Below are positions 1 through 8,053 of a DNA stretch of 13,336 nucleotides, piece by piece. The notes beneath the pieces are model-generated. The model searched no databases and was not told where the DNA came from. It saw nothing but the letters and a program-made list of their open reading frames with translations. Both the position numbers and the translations under genes were made by a program. Every line of letters starts with the position of its first letter. The first letter of the stretch is position 1. Origin of the DNA: Rhodobacteraceae bacterium UBA2776. GTDB lineage: Bacteria > Pseudomonadota > Alphaproteobacteria > Rhodobacterales > Rhodobacteraceae. Location: contig DEIK01000055.1 in NCBI GenBank assembly GCA_002352425.1, positions 1 to 13,336 of the forward strand, written 5' to 3'.

Positions 1-1041
1 AACGTGGTGGGCACGGCCAATGCGACATCCGCTGGCTGGGGTAACCTGGGTGGTGGTGTGACGCAGATCGTGATGCCGCTGATTTTCACCGGCTTTATCG
101 TTGGGTTCAGCTTTACCGACGCCCAAGCATGGCGTGCCTCTATGGTTCTGGTCGGGGTTATCACATTCGGGATCGGGATTGCCTATTATTTCCTGACGCA
201 GGATGCGCCTGACGGGAACTACAAGGAATTGCGTGAAAAAGGCCTGTTGCCGTCCAAAGACAAGGTGACAGGTGCATATTTTCAGGCGATGGGCGATTAC
301 CGCGTTTGGCTGATGTTTGTCATTTACGGTGCCTGTTTTGGTATCGAGTTGTTGATCAACGGATCCATCGCGCTGTATTTCGTCGACTATTTTGATTACT
401 TTGACGGCAAGCCATTGGCCGAAGCTGCGGTCACGGCGGGCATGATCGCGGGCTTGTTTGGTTTGATGAACATTTTCGCCCGTACATTGGGCGGTATCTT
501 TGGCGATAACTTTGCGTCTCTTTGGGGTCTGAAGGGTCGCACAACATGGCTCTTCATCGTGCTTTTGGGCGAAGGCCTGGCGCTGATGGTGTTCAGCCAA
601 ATGCCAATCCTGATGCTGGCCATTCCGACATTGATCATCTTCTCGCTGTTCACGCAGATGTCCGAAGGGGCAACCTATTCGGTGGTGCCGTTTGTGAACA
701 AAAAAGCACTTGGCGCGGTTGCCGGCGTGGTCGGGGCTGGCGGGAACGCTGGTGCCGTTCTGGGTGGGTTCCTGCTGAAAAGCGAAGCCTACAACAGCCA
801 TTGGGACGAAGCCTATTTCACCATCGGCATGATCGTCACTGGTGTTGCTTTTCTAGCGCTGTTCATCCGGTTCTCGCCTGAAAAAGAGGCCGAGGAGAAG
901 GCGCTGTTTGAATCCGCTAACATGGATATCCTGCAGCACCGTGCGGACGAAGCCAATGCAGCCTTACTTCATTCGGTTCAGGTTGTGGACGAATACAATC
1001 GCACACATGACCAACAAATCAGAACCAAAACCCAAAAATGA
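1..1041 (+). CDS. narK1: NarK1-type nitrate transporter (MFS, NNP family), 5'-truncated
   Basis: Inner-membrane nitrate transporter of the nitrate/nitrite porter family. NarK1-type members are thought to work as nitrate/proton symporters that feed the cytoplasmic site of NarG. The reading frame is already open at base 1 (Asn-Val-Val-Gly-Thr), so the start and roughly the first 150 residues, including the first substrate arginine, lie outside the window. The visible 346 residues begin in the first nitrate signature (AGWGNLGGGVTQ). The second substrate arginine sits in IFARTLGG at about residue 161, and the second signature contains VAGVVGAGGNAGAVLGG. After the last membrane helix there is a charged cytoplasmic tail of about 55 residues. 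The TGA stop overlaps an ATG in the frame of the next gene. In Paracoccus the NarK1 and NarK2 modules are fused into one protein, whereas here they are separate neighbours. The family call is secure; the symport mechanism is inferred. Confidence 0.93.
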   Translation, partial: NVVGTANATSAGWGNLGGGVTQIVMPLIFTGFIVGFSFTDAQAWRASMVLVGVITFGIGIAYYFLTQDAPDGNYKELREKGLLPSKDKVTGAYFQAMGDYRVWLMFVIYGACFGIELLINGSIALYFVDYFDYFDGKPLAEAAVTAGMIAGLFGLMNIFARTLGGIFGDNFASLWGLKGRTTWLFIVLLGEGLALMVFSQMPILMLAIPTLIIFSLFTQMSEGATYSVVPFVNKKALGAVAGVVGAGGNAGAVLGGFLLKSEAYNSHWDEAYFTIGMIVTGVAFLALFIRFSPEKEAEEKALFESANMDILQHRADEANAALLHSVQVVDEYNRTHDQQIRTKTQK

Positions 1042-1046
1042 CATTA

Positions 1047-1068
1047 GGCGGGCCGAGATTGGCCCGCC
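1047..1068 (+). other. Intercistronic GC-rich hairpin between narK1 and narK2
   Basis: Perfect 8-bp stem: GGCGGGCC (1047-1054) pairs with GGCCCGCC (1061-1068) around the loop GAGATT. It begins 5 nt after the narK1 stop and ends 14 nt before the narK2 Shine-Dalgarno. No U-tract follows (GCAAAAGC), so an intrinsic terminator is unlikely. It could be an mRNA processing or stability element, or a frameshift stimulator, because it lies 8 nt after the last sense codon of narK1. The structure is directly visible; the role is inferred. Confidence 0.7.
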
Positions 1069-1082
1069 GCAAAAGCTTATCC

Positions 1083-1089
1083 AAGGAGG
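1083..1089 (+). promoter_or_regulatory. Shine-Dalgarno that sets the narK2 GTG start
   Basis: AAGGAGG is a near-perfect anti-16S match, 5 nt before the GTG at 1095. The upstream in-frame ATG at 1038, which overlaps the narK1 stop, has no recognisable ribosome binding site. This supports initiation at 1095. Confidence 0.85.
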
Positions 1090-1094
1090 ATACC

Positions 1095-2711
1095 GTGGGA
1101 CAAGATATTAAAAACTGGGACATCGAGGACGAGGGCTATTGGGCCTCGACCGGGAAGTCCATCGCGACGCGCAACCTGTGGATTTCGATCCCCAGCTTGC
1201 TGGTCGGATTTGCCGTATGGCTTTACTGGGGCATCATCACCGTTCAGATGATCAACCTTGGTTTTGCCTTTGAAAAATCACAACTGTTTACCCTTGGTGC
1301 GATTGCTGGTTTGACTGGCGCGACACTGCGTATCCCATCAACCTTCTTTATTCGAATAGCGGGGGGGCGAAATACGATCTTTTTCACCACGGCCCTGCTG
1401 ATGATCCCCGCAATCGGCGCGGGTTACGCACTGCAAGACCCAAATACCCCATTGTGGAAATTCCAGATACTGGCGTTCCTGTCGGGCATCGGCGGCGGTA
1501 ACTTCTCGTCTTCGATGTCAAACATCAGTTTCTTTTACCCGAAAAAAATTCAGGGCTATGCGCTGGGTATGAATGCGGGTCTGGGTAACTTTGGTGTGAC
1601 AACCATGCAGATCGTTATCCCGCTGGTGATGACATTCGGTCTGTTCGGCGGCGAAGGTCGCGAGCTGGTAAACACATCGGGTACATTGATCGGTAAAATT
1701 CCGGCCGGTACTGAAACCTACATCCACAACGCTGGTTTTGTTTGGTTGATCGCATTGGTGCCACTGGCGATCCTAGGCTGGTTCGGGATGAACAACATCC
1801 GCGACGAGCACGTATCGCCAAACATTCCAAACCCAATTGGGGCGTTTGTCACAATCACGGGTATGTTGATGGTCGGTTTCGTAACGGCTGCCTTCGGTCT
1901 ATGGCTGATGTTGCCTGAAACTGCTGGCGGTCTGCCAGTGTCGGGCATGGGCGTATCCAAATGGATCGTTCTGCCAATCGTGATCGTTCTGACAGTGTTC
2001 TTGCTGAAAATGATCCCAGGTGCCGTTGGCCAAAACCTGTCGCGCCAGTATAAAATCTTTGGCAACAAGCACACATGGGCAATGACCATTATCTACACCA
2101 TGACCTTTGGTTCGTTCATTGGTTATGCGGCGGCCTTTGGTCTGACCATCAAAGTTGTGTTCGGCTTCCAACACCTGTTGGTAGACGGTGTGATGACACA
2201 CGGCACAGCAAACCCTGATGGGCCATCTGCCCTGATGTACGCTTGGATGGGTCCATTCATCGGTGCGTTGATCCGGCCAATCGGTGGCGTGATCTCGGAC
2301 AAAATGGGTGGTGCAAAAGTGACAATGATCGTTTCGATCATCATGGTCGCCTCAGCGCTCGGCGTCGCTTACTACATTCAGCAAGCTTACATGTCGGCCA
2401 CACCGCAAGACTACTTTGTGCCCTTCATGATCTTGTTCCTGATCTTGTTCGCCGCCACTGGTATCGGAAACGGCTCGACCTTCCGCACCATCGCTGTGGT
2501 TTTTGACAAAGAGCAAGCAGGCCCAGCCTTGGGTTGGACTGCGGCTGTCGCCGCCTACGGTGCCTTCATCATCCCCAAAGTATTTGGAGAGCAGTTGAAG
2601 GCAGGCCACCCAGAATACGCGCTCTATGGTTTCGCTATATTCTATGCGGTTTGTATCGTGATCAACTGGTGGTTCTACTTGCGTCCCGGCGCATACGTAA
2701 AGAACCCATAA
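1095..2711 (+). CDS. narK2: NarK2-type nitrate/nitrite antiporter (MFS, NNP family)
   Basis: Inner-membrane transporter of 538 residues, similar in type to E. coli NarK, which exchanges nitrate for nitrite during anaerobic respiration. Conserved features are the first substrate arginine R79 (GATLRIPS), the first nitrate signature at about 134-176 (SSMSNISFFYPKK and AGLGNFGVTTMQ), the second arginine R394 (GALIRPIGG), and the second signature at about 456-498 (GIGNGSTFRTIAVVF and GWTAAVAAYGAF). The protein is about 75 residues longer than E. coli NarK (463 as I recall it). Most of the excess lies between helices 6 and 7, where two additional hydrophobic stretches occur at about 247-273 and 288-306. 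The GTG start is chosen for its strong Shine-Dalgarno. An in-frame ATG 57 nt upstream would add 19 residues. It is followed by a hairpin and then narG. Family assignment is secure; the antiport direction is inferred. Confidence 0.94.
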   Translation: MGQDIKNWDIEDEGYWASTGKSIATRNLWISIPSLLVGFAVWLYWGIITVQMINLGFAFEKSQLFTLGAIAGLTGATLRIPSTFFIRIAGGRNTIFFTTALLMIPAIGAGYALQDPNTPLWKFQILAFLSGIGGGNFSSSMSNISFFYPKKIQGYALGMNAGLGNFGVTTMQIVIPLVMTFGLFGGEGRELVNTSGTLIGKIPAGTETYIHNAGFVWLIALVPLAILGWFGMNNIRDEHVSPNIPNPIGAFVTITGMLMVGFVTAAFGLWLMLPETAGGLPVSGMGVSKWIVLPIVIVLTVFLLKMIPGAVGQNLSRQYKIFGNKHTWAMTIIYTMTFGSFIGYAAAFGLTIKVVFGFQHLLVDGVMTHGTANPDGPSALMYAWMGPFIGALIRPIGGVISDKMGGAKVTMIVSIIMVASALGVAYYIQQAYMSATPQDYFVPFMILFLILFAATGIGNGSTFRTIAVVFDKEQAGPALGWTAAVAAYGAFIIPKVFGEQLKAGHPEYALYGFAIFYAVCIVINWWFYLRPGAYVKNP

Positions 2712-2722
2712 ATTGAACAATG

Positions 2723-2748
2723 CCCGCCCCGGTATTGATCGGGGCGGG
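2723..2748 (+). other. Intercistronic GC-rich hairpin between narK2 and narG
   Basis: Perfect 9-bp stem: CCCGCCCCG (2723-2731) pairs with CGGGGCGGG (2740-2748) around the loop GTATTGAT. It starts 11 nt after the narK2 stop and ends 13 nt before the narG Shine-Dalgarno (AGGAG, 2762-2766). Only a weak pyrimidine stretch (TTCCCTTT) follows, so full termination is doubtful. Partial attenuation, or 5' stabilisation of a processed narGHJI message, would suit its place between transporter and enzyme genes. Structure seen; function inferred. Confidence 0.7.
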
Positions 2749-2774
2749 TTCCCTTTAGAACAGGAGAGAACAAA

Positions 2775-5700
2775 ATGAGCCATCTGCTCGACCGCCTGAA
2801 TTTCTTCCAGTCAAAAAAGCTGGATACGTTTTCCAACGGCCATGGTGAAACCACCAATGAAAGCCGCGAATGGGAAGACGTTTACCGCGACCGTTGGCGT
2901 CACGACAAAGTTGTTCGTTCGACCCACGGTGTGAATTGCACTGGCTCATGCTCGTGGAAAATCTATGTTAAATCCGGCATCGTAACCTGGGAAACCCAGC
3001 AAACCGATTACCCGCGCACACGGCCCGATATGCCGAACCACGAACCGCGTGGTTGCCAGCGTGGCGCGTCCTACAGCTGGTATTTGTATTCCGCCAATCG
3101 GGTGAAGAACCCGCTGATCCGCGGCGCCCTGATGCGTGGCTATCGCAAACTGCGCGCCACCATGAATGCGACGGCCGCTTGGAAAGCCCTGCAAGAGGAT
3201 CCAATCCTGCGTGCCTCCTACGTCAAGACCCGTGGCAAAGGCGGCTTTGTGCGCGCCACATGGGACGAGGCCAACGAAATCATCGCGGCCGCCAACGCCT
3301 ACACGGCCAAAACATATGGACCCGACCGGATCTTTGGCTTTTCGCCAATTCCTGCGATGTCGATGGTGTCTTATGCGGCGGGATCGCGTTATCTGTCCCT
3401 GATGGGCGGCGTCTGCTTGTCGTTCTATGACTGGTATTGCGATCTACCACCGGCCTCGCCAATGACATGGGGTGAGCAAACCGACGTGCCGGAATCGGCT
3501 GACTGGTACAATGCGGGTTACCTGCTGCTTTGGGGCTCAAACGTGCCGCAAACACGGACGCCTGACGCGCACTTCTATACCGAGGTTCGCTATAAGGGTA
3601 CGAAATCTGCTGTCATCAGCCCTGACTATTCCGAGGCCGCTAAATTTGGCGACATCTGGTTGGCGCCAAAAGCTGGTACTGATGCAGCCCTCTCAATGGC
3701 AATGGGTCACGTGATTTTGCGTGAGTTCCATCTGGATCGTCAGGTTGAATACTTTGAGGACTACACCCGCAAATATTCCGACTTCCCGATGCTGGTGCGT
3801 CTGGACGAAAAAGACGGCAAACTGATTGCGGGCCGGTTCCTGCGGGCCGATGATTTGCAAGGCAAACTGGGCCAGAAAAACAACCCCGAATGGAAAACTG
3901 TTGCTTGGGACGGCAAAGCCAAAGCGCTTGTCTCTCCGAACGGAACGGTTGGCTATCGCTGGGGCGAAGACGGCGAGTGGAACCTAGAAGAGCGCGCCAA
4001 AGGCAAAGACACCGAACTGATGATGTCATTCGTTCAGGAAGAAGACCGCGACGATGTTGTCGGCGTTGATTTCCCATACTTCGGCGGTCAGGCCACAGAT
4101 AACTTTGTCAAATGTGATCACCCTGATGTGATGACCAAAAACGTTCCGGTCAAGAAAATCAAAGTCGGCAAAAAGGAAATTCTGGTTGCCACTGTGTTCG
4201 ATCTGTTCTGCGCCAACTACGGTCTTGATCGTGGTTTGGGTGGAGATTGGGTCACGGATGACTATGCCGTTGATGTGCCGTACACCCCTGCTTGGGCTGA
4301 AAAAATCACCGGCGTTCCGGCAGATAAAATCGAAGTCGTCGCCCGTGAATTTGCAACAAACGCCGAAAAGACCGAAGGCAAATCGATGGTCATTTTGGGC
4401 GCCGGTCTGAACCACTGGTACCACATGGATATGAACTATCGCGGCATTATCAATATGCTGGTGATGTGTGGTTGTGTTGGTCAATCGGGCGGTGGTTGGA
4501 GCCACTATGTGGGGCAGGAAAAACTGCGTCCTCAAACCGGTTGGACACCGCTGGCGTTCGCGCTGGACTGGGTGCGCCCACCACGGCACATGAATTCAAC
4601 GTCTGCATGGTATGCGCACACGGATCAGTTCCGTTACGAGCAACTGGGTGTTGACGAAATTCTGTCACCCACAGCCCCCGAAGGCGATTGGGATGCAAGC
4701 CTGATCGACTATAACATTCGCGCGGAACGCATGGGTTGGCTGCCATCAGCACCACAGCTGAAAACCAATCCGCTTGAGGTTAGTAAAGCCGCGAAAAAAG
4801 CGGGCAAACCGATCGTGGAATACGTGACTGAACAGCTGAAATCCGGCGAGTTGGAAATGTCCTGCGAAGATCCGGATGCCGAGGAAAACTGGCCACGTAA
4901 CCTGTTTGTTTGGCGCTCTAATCTGTTGGGGGCTTCTGGCAAAGGTCACGAATATTTCATTCGTCACTTGCTGGGCACCGATCACGGTGTTCTGGGCAAA
5001 GATCTGGGCCAAGAAGGTGGGCGTATGCCCAAGGAAGCCAAATGGCACGATAAAGCGCCTGAAGGTAAACTTGACCTGTTGGTGACCATCGACTTCCGAA
5101 TGTCGACCACGGCTGTTTATTCTGACATCGTTCTGCCAACAGCGTCTTGGTACGAAAAAGACGATATGAACACGTCAGACATGCACCCGTTCATTCACCC
5201 GCTGCAAGCGGCGGTTGATCCGGCCTACGAAAGCCGCTCGGACTGGGAAATCTTTAAAGGGATCGCCAAATCGGTCAGCGAAGTTGCGCCTGAAATTCTG
5301 GGCGTTGAAACCGACATTGTGCAGCTGCCTTTGCAGCATGACAGCCCAATGGAAGTTGCCCAGGATTCAGTTAAGGACTGGAAAAAAGGCGAATGCGATC
5401 TGATCCCAGGTGTGACCGCGCCAAAATACATCGAAGTCGAGCGTGATTATTCCGAAATCTACAAGAAGTTCACCTCGGTTGGTCCGTTGCTGGACAAACT
5501 TGGCAACGGTGGTAAAGGCATCGGTTGGGACACCAAAGTTGAGGTTCAACACCTGCGTGATCTAAACGGTGTGGTCCTAGAAGAAGGCGTGTCCAAAGGC
5601 ATGCCCAAACTGGACACCGCCATTGACGCCTGTGAAATGATCCTGATGCTGGCACCAGAAACCAACGGCGAAGTGGCCGTGAAAGCGTGGGAAGAGTTGA

Positions 5701-6509
5701 GCAAAGCCACAGGTCGTGAACACGCGCACCTTGCCTTGCCCAAAGAAGATGAGAAAATCCGCTTTCGTGATATTGCGGCACAGCCTCGCAAGATTATCTC
5801 GTCTCCGACTTGGTCGGGCATCGAGAGCGAACACGTCAGTTATAACGCGGGCTATACCAACGTTCATGAGTTGATCCCATGGCGCACCCTGACGGGTCGT
5901 CAGCAACTCTATCAGGACCACCTGTGGATGCTGGCCTTTGGTGAGGGTTTTTGTACCTATCGCCCTCCGGTCGATCTGAAAACAGTGAACCCCGAAATAA
6001 GCATTGATGAGGGTGAGCCGCACGTGGTGTTGAACTTTATCACGCCGCACCAGAAATGGGGCATTCACTCGACCTATTCTGACAACCTGACAATGCTGAC
6101 GCTGAACCGCGGTGGCCCAGTTGTGTGGTTGTCCGAGGACGATGCCAAAACCGCTGGTCTGATCGATAATGATTGGGTCGAGGTTTACAACGCCAACGGT
6201 GCGCTGACGGCGCGGGTCGTTGTCAGTCAGCGGATGAAAACCGGCACCATCTATATGTATCACGCTCAAGAAAAGATTGTGAATACGCCGGGGGCTGAAA
6301 CCACAGGCATTCGGGGCGGTATCCACAATTCTGTGACCCGCACGACAGTCAAGCCAACCCACATGATTGGCGGCTATGCCCAGCAATCTTATGGGTTCAA
6401 CTACTACGGCACGGTCGGGTCTAACCGCGATGAATTCGTGATTGTCCGCAAGATGAGGAAAGTCGACTGGCTCGACACTCCTGCCAGCAAAACGGAGGCA
6501 GAGACATGA
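2775..6509 (+). CDS. narG: Respiratory nitrate reductase alpha subunit NarG
   Basis: Catalytic subunit of the membrane-bound, cytoplasm-facing nitrate reductase. It reduces nitrate to nitrite at Mo-bisMGD with electrons from NarH. At 1244 residues it is essentially full length (E. coli NarG is 1247). The N-terminal FS0 [4Fe-4S] ligands are present as H51, C55, C59 and C94 (STHGVNCTGSC and PRGCQRG). The Mo-coordinating aspartate is D223 in FYDWYCDLPPASP. The run GFSPIPAMSMVSYAAG and the WGEQTDVPES segment are typical of NarG. The C-terminal molybdopterin-dinucleotide-binding domain includes the GGIHNSVTRTTVKPTHMIGG region. There is no exported Tat leader, as expected for NarG. The ATG at 2775 follows AGGAG at 2762-2766. 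The stop overlaps the narH start as ATGA. No missing residues or frame breaks were seen. Confidence 0.98.
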   Translation: MSHLLDRLNFFQSKKLDTFSNGHGETTNESREWEDVYRDRWRHDKVVRSTHGVNCTGSCSWKIYVKSGIVTWETQQTDYPRTRPDMPNHEPRGCQRGASYSWYLYSANRVKNPLIRGALMRGYRKLRATMNATAAWKALQEDPILRASYVKTRGKGGFVRATWDEANEIIAAANAYTAKTYGPDRIFGFSPIPAMSMVSYAAGSRYLSLMGGVCLSFYDWYCDLPPASPMTWGEQTDVPESADWYNAGYLLLWGSNVPQTRTPDAHFYTEVRYKGTKSAVISPDYSEAAKFGDIWLAPKAGTDAALSMAMGHVILREFHLDRQVEYFEDYTRKYSDFPMLVRLDEKDGKLIAGRFLRADDLQGKLGQKNNPEWKTVAWDGKAKALVSPNGTVGYRWGEDGEWNLEERAKGKDTELMMSFVQEEDRDDVVGVDFPYFGGQATDNFVKCDHPDVMTKNVPVKKIKVGKKEILVATVFDLFCANYGLDRGLGGDWVTDDYAVDVPYTPAWAEKITGVPADKIEVVAREFATNAEKTEGKSMVILGAGLNHWYHMDMNYRGIINMLVMCGCVGQSGGGWSHYVGQEKLRPQTGWTPLAFALDWVRPPRHMNSTSAWYAHTDQFRYEQLGVDEILSPTAPEGDWDASLIDYNIRAERMGWLPSAPQLKTNPLEVSKAAKKAGKPIVEYVTEQLKSGELEMSCEDPDAEENWPRNLFVWRSNLLGASGKGHEYFIRHLLGTDHGVLGKDLGQEGGRMPKEAKWHDKAPEGKLDLLVTIDFRMSTTAVYSDIVLPTASWYEKDDMNTSDMHPFIHPLQAAVDPAYESRSDWEIFKGIAKSVSEVAPEILGVETDIVQLPLQHDSPMEVAQDSVKDWKKGECDLIPGVTAPKYIEVERDYSEIYKKFTSVGPLLDKLGNGGKGIGWDTKVEVQHLRDLNGVVLEEGVSKGMPKLDTAIDACEMILMLAPETNGEVAVKAWEELSKATGREHAHLALPKEDEKIRFRDIAAQPRKIISSPTWSGIESEHVSYNAGYTNVHELIPWRTLTGRQQLYQDHLWMLAFGEGFCTYRPPVDLKTVNPEISIDEGEPHVVLNFITPHQKWGIHSTYSDNLTMLTLNRGGPVVWLSEDDAKTAGLIDNDWVEVYNANGALTARVVVSQRMKTGTIYMYHAQEKIVNTPGAETTGIRGGIHNSVTRTTVKPTHMIGGYAQQSYGFNYYGTVGSNRDEFVIVRKMRKVDWLDTPASKTEAET

Positions 6510-8053
6510 AAATTCGTGCACAAATAGGCATGGTGCTGAACCTTGATAAATGTATCGGATGTCACACGTGTTCGGTGACGTGTAAAAACGTCTGGACCAG
6601 TCGTGAAGGTGTTGAATACGCCTGGTTCAACAACGTCGAAACCAAACCCGGCATTGGCTATCCCAAAGATTGGGAAAACCAGGCCAAATGGAATGGGGGC
6701 TGGCAGCGTTCCAAACGCGGTAAATTGCACCCCAAACAAGGCAGCAAATGGCGTATCCTGTCCAACATCTTTGGCAACCCCGATCTGCCCGAGATTGACG
6801 ACTATTACGAACCGTTCACCTTTGACTATGACCACCTGAAATCAGCGCCTGACATGAAGGCGTTCCCAACGGCGCGCCCACGCTCTGTGATCACCGGCGA
6901 GCGGATGGAAAAGATCGAAGGCGGCCCAAACTGGGAAGAAATCCTGGGCGGTGAATTTTCAAAGCGGTCCAAGGACTATAACTTTGAAGGCATCCAAAAG
7001 GAAATCTATGGCGAATACGAAAATACATTTATGATGTATTTGCCTCGGCTTTGCGAACACTGTCTGAACCCGACTTGTGTGGCGTCTTGTCCTTCGGGCG
7101 CGATCTATAAACGCGAAGAAGACGGCATCGTTTTGATCGATCAGGAAAAATGTCGCGGCTGGCGGATGTGTGTGTCTGGCTGCCCCTACAAAAAGATCTA
7201 CTACAACTGGGAAAGCGGCAAATCCGAGAAATGCACATTCTGTTACCCGCGCATTGAATCCGGCATGCCAACTGTGTGTTCGGAAACCTGTGTGGGGCGC
7301 ATCCGGTATCTGGGTGTGATGCTGTATGACGCTGACATGATCGAAAGCGCGGCCAACACGTCTGATGAAAAAGATCTGTTCCAAGAACAGCTCGACGTGT
7401 TCCTAGATCCACATGATCCAGCAGTTCAGGCCCAAGCCTTGGCCGATGGTGTGCCGCAGGCGTGGATCGATTCTGCCATCAAATCGCCGGTCTATAAAAT
7501 GGCGATGGATTGGAAGATTGCGTTCCCGTTGCACCCGGAATACCGCACCCTGCCGATGGTTTGGTACATCCCGCCATTGTCGCCAATCCAGAACGCCGCC
7601 GAAGCAGGCGCAATCGGGATTGACCGCGATATGCCGGATGTAAAATCGCTGCGAATTCCCGTGCGCTACTTGGCCAATATGCTGACAGCCGGTGACGAAG
7701 CCCCAGTGGTTTCTGCCCTGGAACGGATGCTGGCGATGCGCGCCTATATGCGCAGCAAAACTGTGGATGGTGTGATTGATGCAGGGATTGCCGAACGTGT
7801 CGGCATGACCCCTGAATTGATCGAAGACATGTATCAAATCATGGCGATTGCCAATTACGAGGATCGTTTTGTCGTGCCAACAACGCACCGCGAAATGGTT
7901 GAGGATGGCATGGATATCCGCACCGGTTGTGGCTTTACCGATGGCAACGGATGCTCCACTGGAACCAGCTCTGGCACATTGTTTGGTGGCAAGAAAAAGG
8001 ACAAAGGCTTTTCTATTCCGCCGATGCCCGCCGCCGCGAAAGGAGGTCTGTGA
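6506..8053 (+). CDS. narH: Respiratory nitrate reductase beta subunit NarH
   Basis: Iron-sulfur electron-transfer subunit that carries electrons from the NarI haems to NarG. Length is 515 residues (E. coli NarH is about 512). Four cysteine groups are visible: C16/C19/C22/C26 (CIGCHTCSVTC), C183/C186/C191/C195 (CEHCLNPTCVASC), C216/C222/C226 with W219 in place of a cysteine (CRGWRMCVSGC), and C243/C246/C258/C262 (CTFC, then CSETC). The tryptophan substitution is the hallmark of the NarH group that holds a [3Fe-4S] rather than a [4Fe-4S] cluster, giving three [4Fe-4S] and one [3Fe-4S] in total. The ATG start overlaps the narG stop (ATGA) and has CGGAGG at 6493-6498, 7 nt upstream. The stop overlaps the narJ start by one base (TGATG), so translation is probably coupled on both sides. 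Confidence 0.98.
   Translation: MKIRAQIGMVLNLDKCIGCHTCSVTCKNVWTSREGVEYAWFNNVETKPGIGYPKDWENQAKWNGGWQRSKRGKLHPKQGSKWRILSNIFGNPDLPEIDDYYEPFTFDYDHLKSAPDMKAFPTARPRSVITGERMEKIEGGPNWEEILGGEFSKRSKDYNFEGIQKEIYGEYENTFMMYLPRLCEHCLNPTCVASCPSGAIYKREEDGIVLIDQEKCRGWRMCVSGCPYKKIYYNWESGKSEKCTFCYPRIESGMPTVCSETCVGRIRYLGVMLYDADMIESAANTSDEKDLFQEQLDVFLDPHDPAVQAQALADGVPQAWIDSAIKSPVYKMAMDWKIAFPLHPEYRTLPMVWYIPPLSPIQNAAEAGAIGIDRDMPDVKSLRIPVRYLANMLTAGDEAPVVSALERMLAMRAYMRSKTVDGVIDAGIAERVGMTPELIEDMYQIMAIANYEDRFVVPTTHREMVEDGMDIRTGCGFTDGNGCSTGTSSGTLFGGKKKDKGFSIPPMPAAAKGGL
8039..8047 (+). promoter_or_regulatory. Strong Shine-Dalgarno for narJ inside the narH 3' end
   Basis: AAAGGAGGT lies 5 nt before the ATG at 8053 and overlaps the last codons of narH. 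It fixes the narJ start. The reading frame stays open further upstream, but within narH and without a comparable site. A second in-frame ATG at 8059 is also possible but has poorer spacing. Confidence 0.8.

Noticed and set aside
1038..1094. ATG at 1038 as the ordinary start of narK2
   Set aside because: There is no ribosome binding site before it, and the added 19 residues lie across a hairpin, while the GTG at 1095 has AAGGAGG at ideal spacing. It is kept only as part of the frameshift hypothesis.
2723..2760. Intrinsic terminator between narK2 and narG
   Set aside because: The stem is strong but the following bases, TTCCCTTT, do not form a proper U-tract, and full termination would cut narGHJI off from its operon promoter with no visible replacement.
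2352..2783. A 143-residue - strand open frame across the narK2/narG junction
   Set aside because: It is antisense to the end of NarK2, crosses the hairpin, and its composition shows no protein-like pattern.
4026..4589. A 187-residue - strand open frame inside narG
   Set aside because: Antisense shadow of narG with no domain, start signal or independent context.
5577..6521. A 314-residue open frame on the - strand opposite narG
   Set aside because: It lies fully antisense to intact, conserved NarG coding sequence, has no recognisable domain, and is rich in residues expected from reading NarG codons backwards.
7927..8052. Upstream extension of narJ into narH
   Set aside because: These 42 codons overlap the NarH C-terminus, resemble no NarJ, and the strong site at 8039-8047 points to the ATG at 8053.
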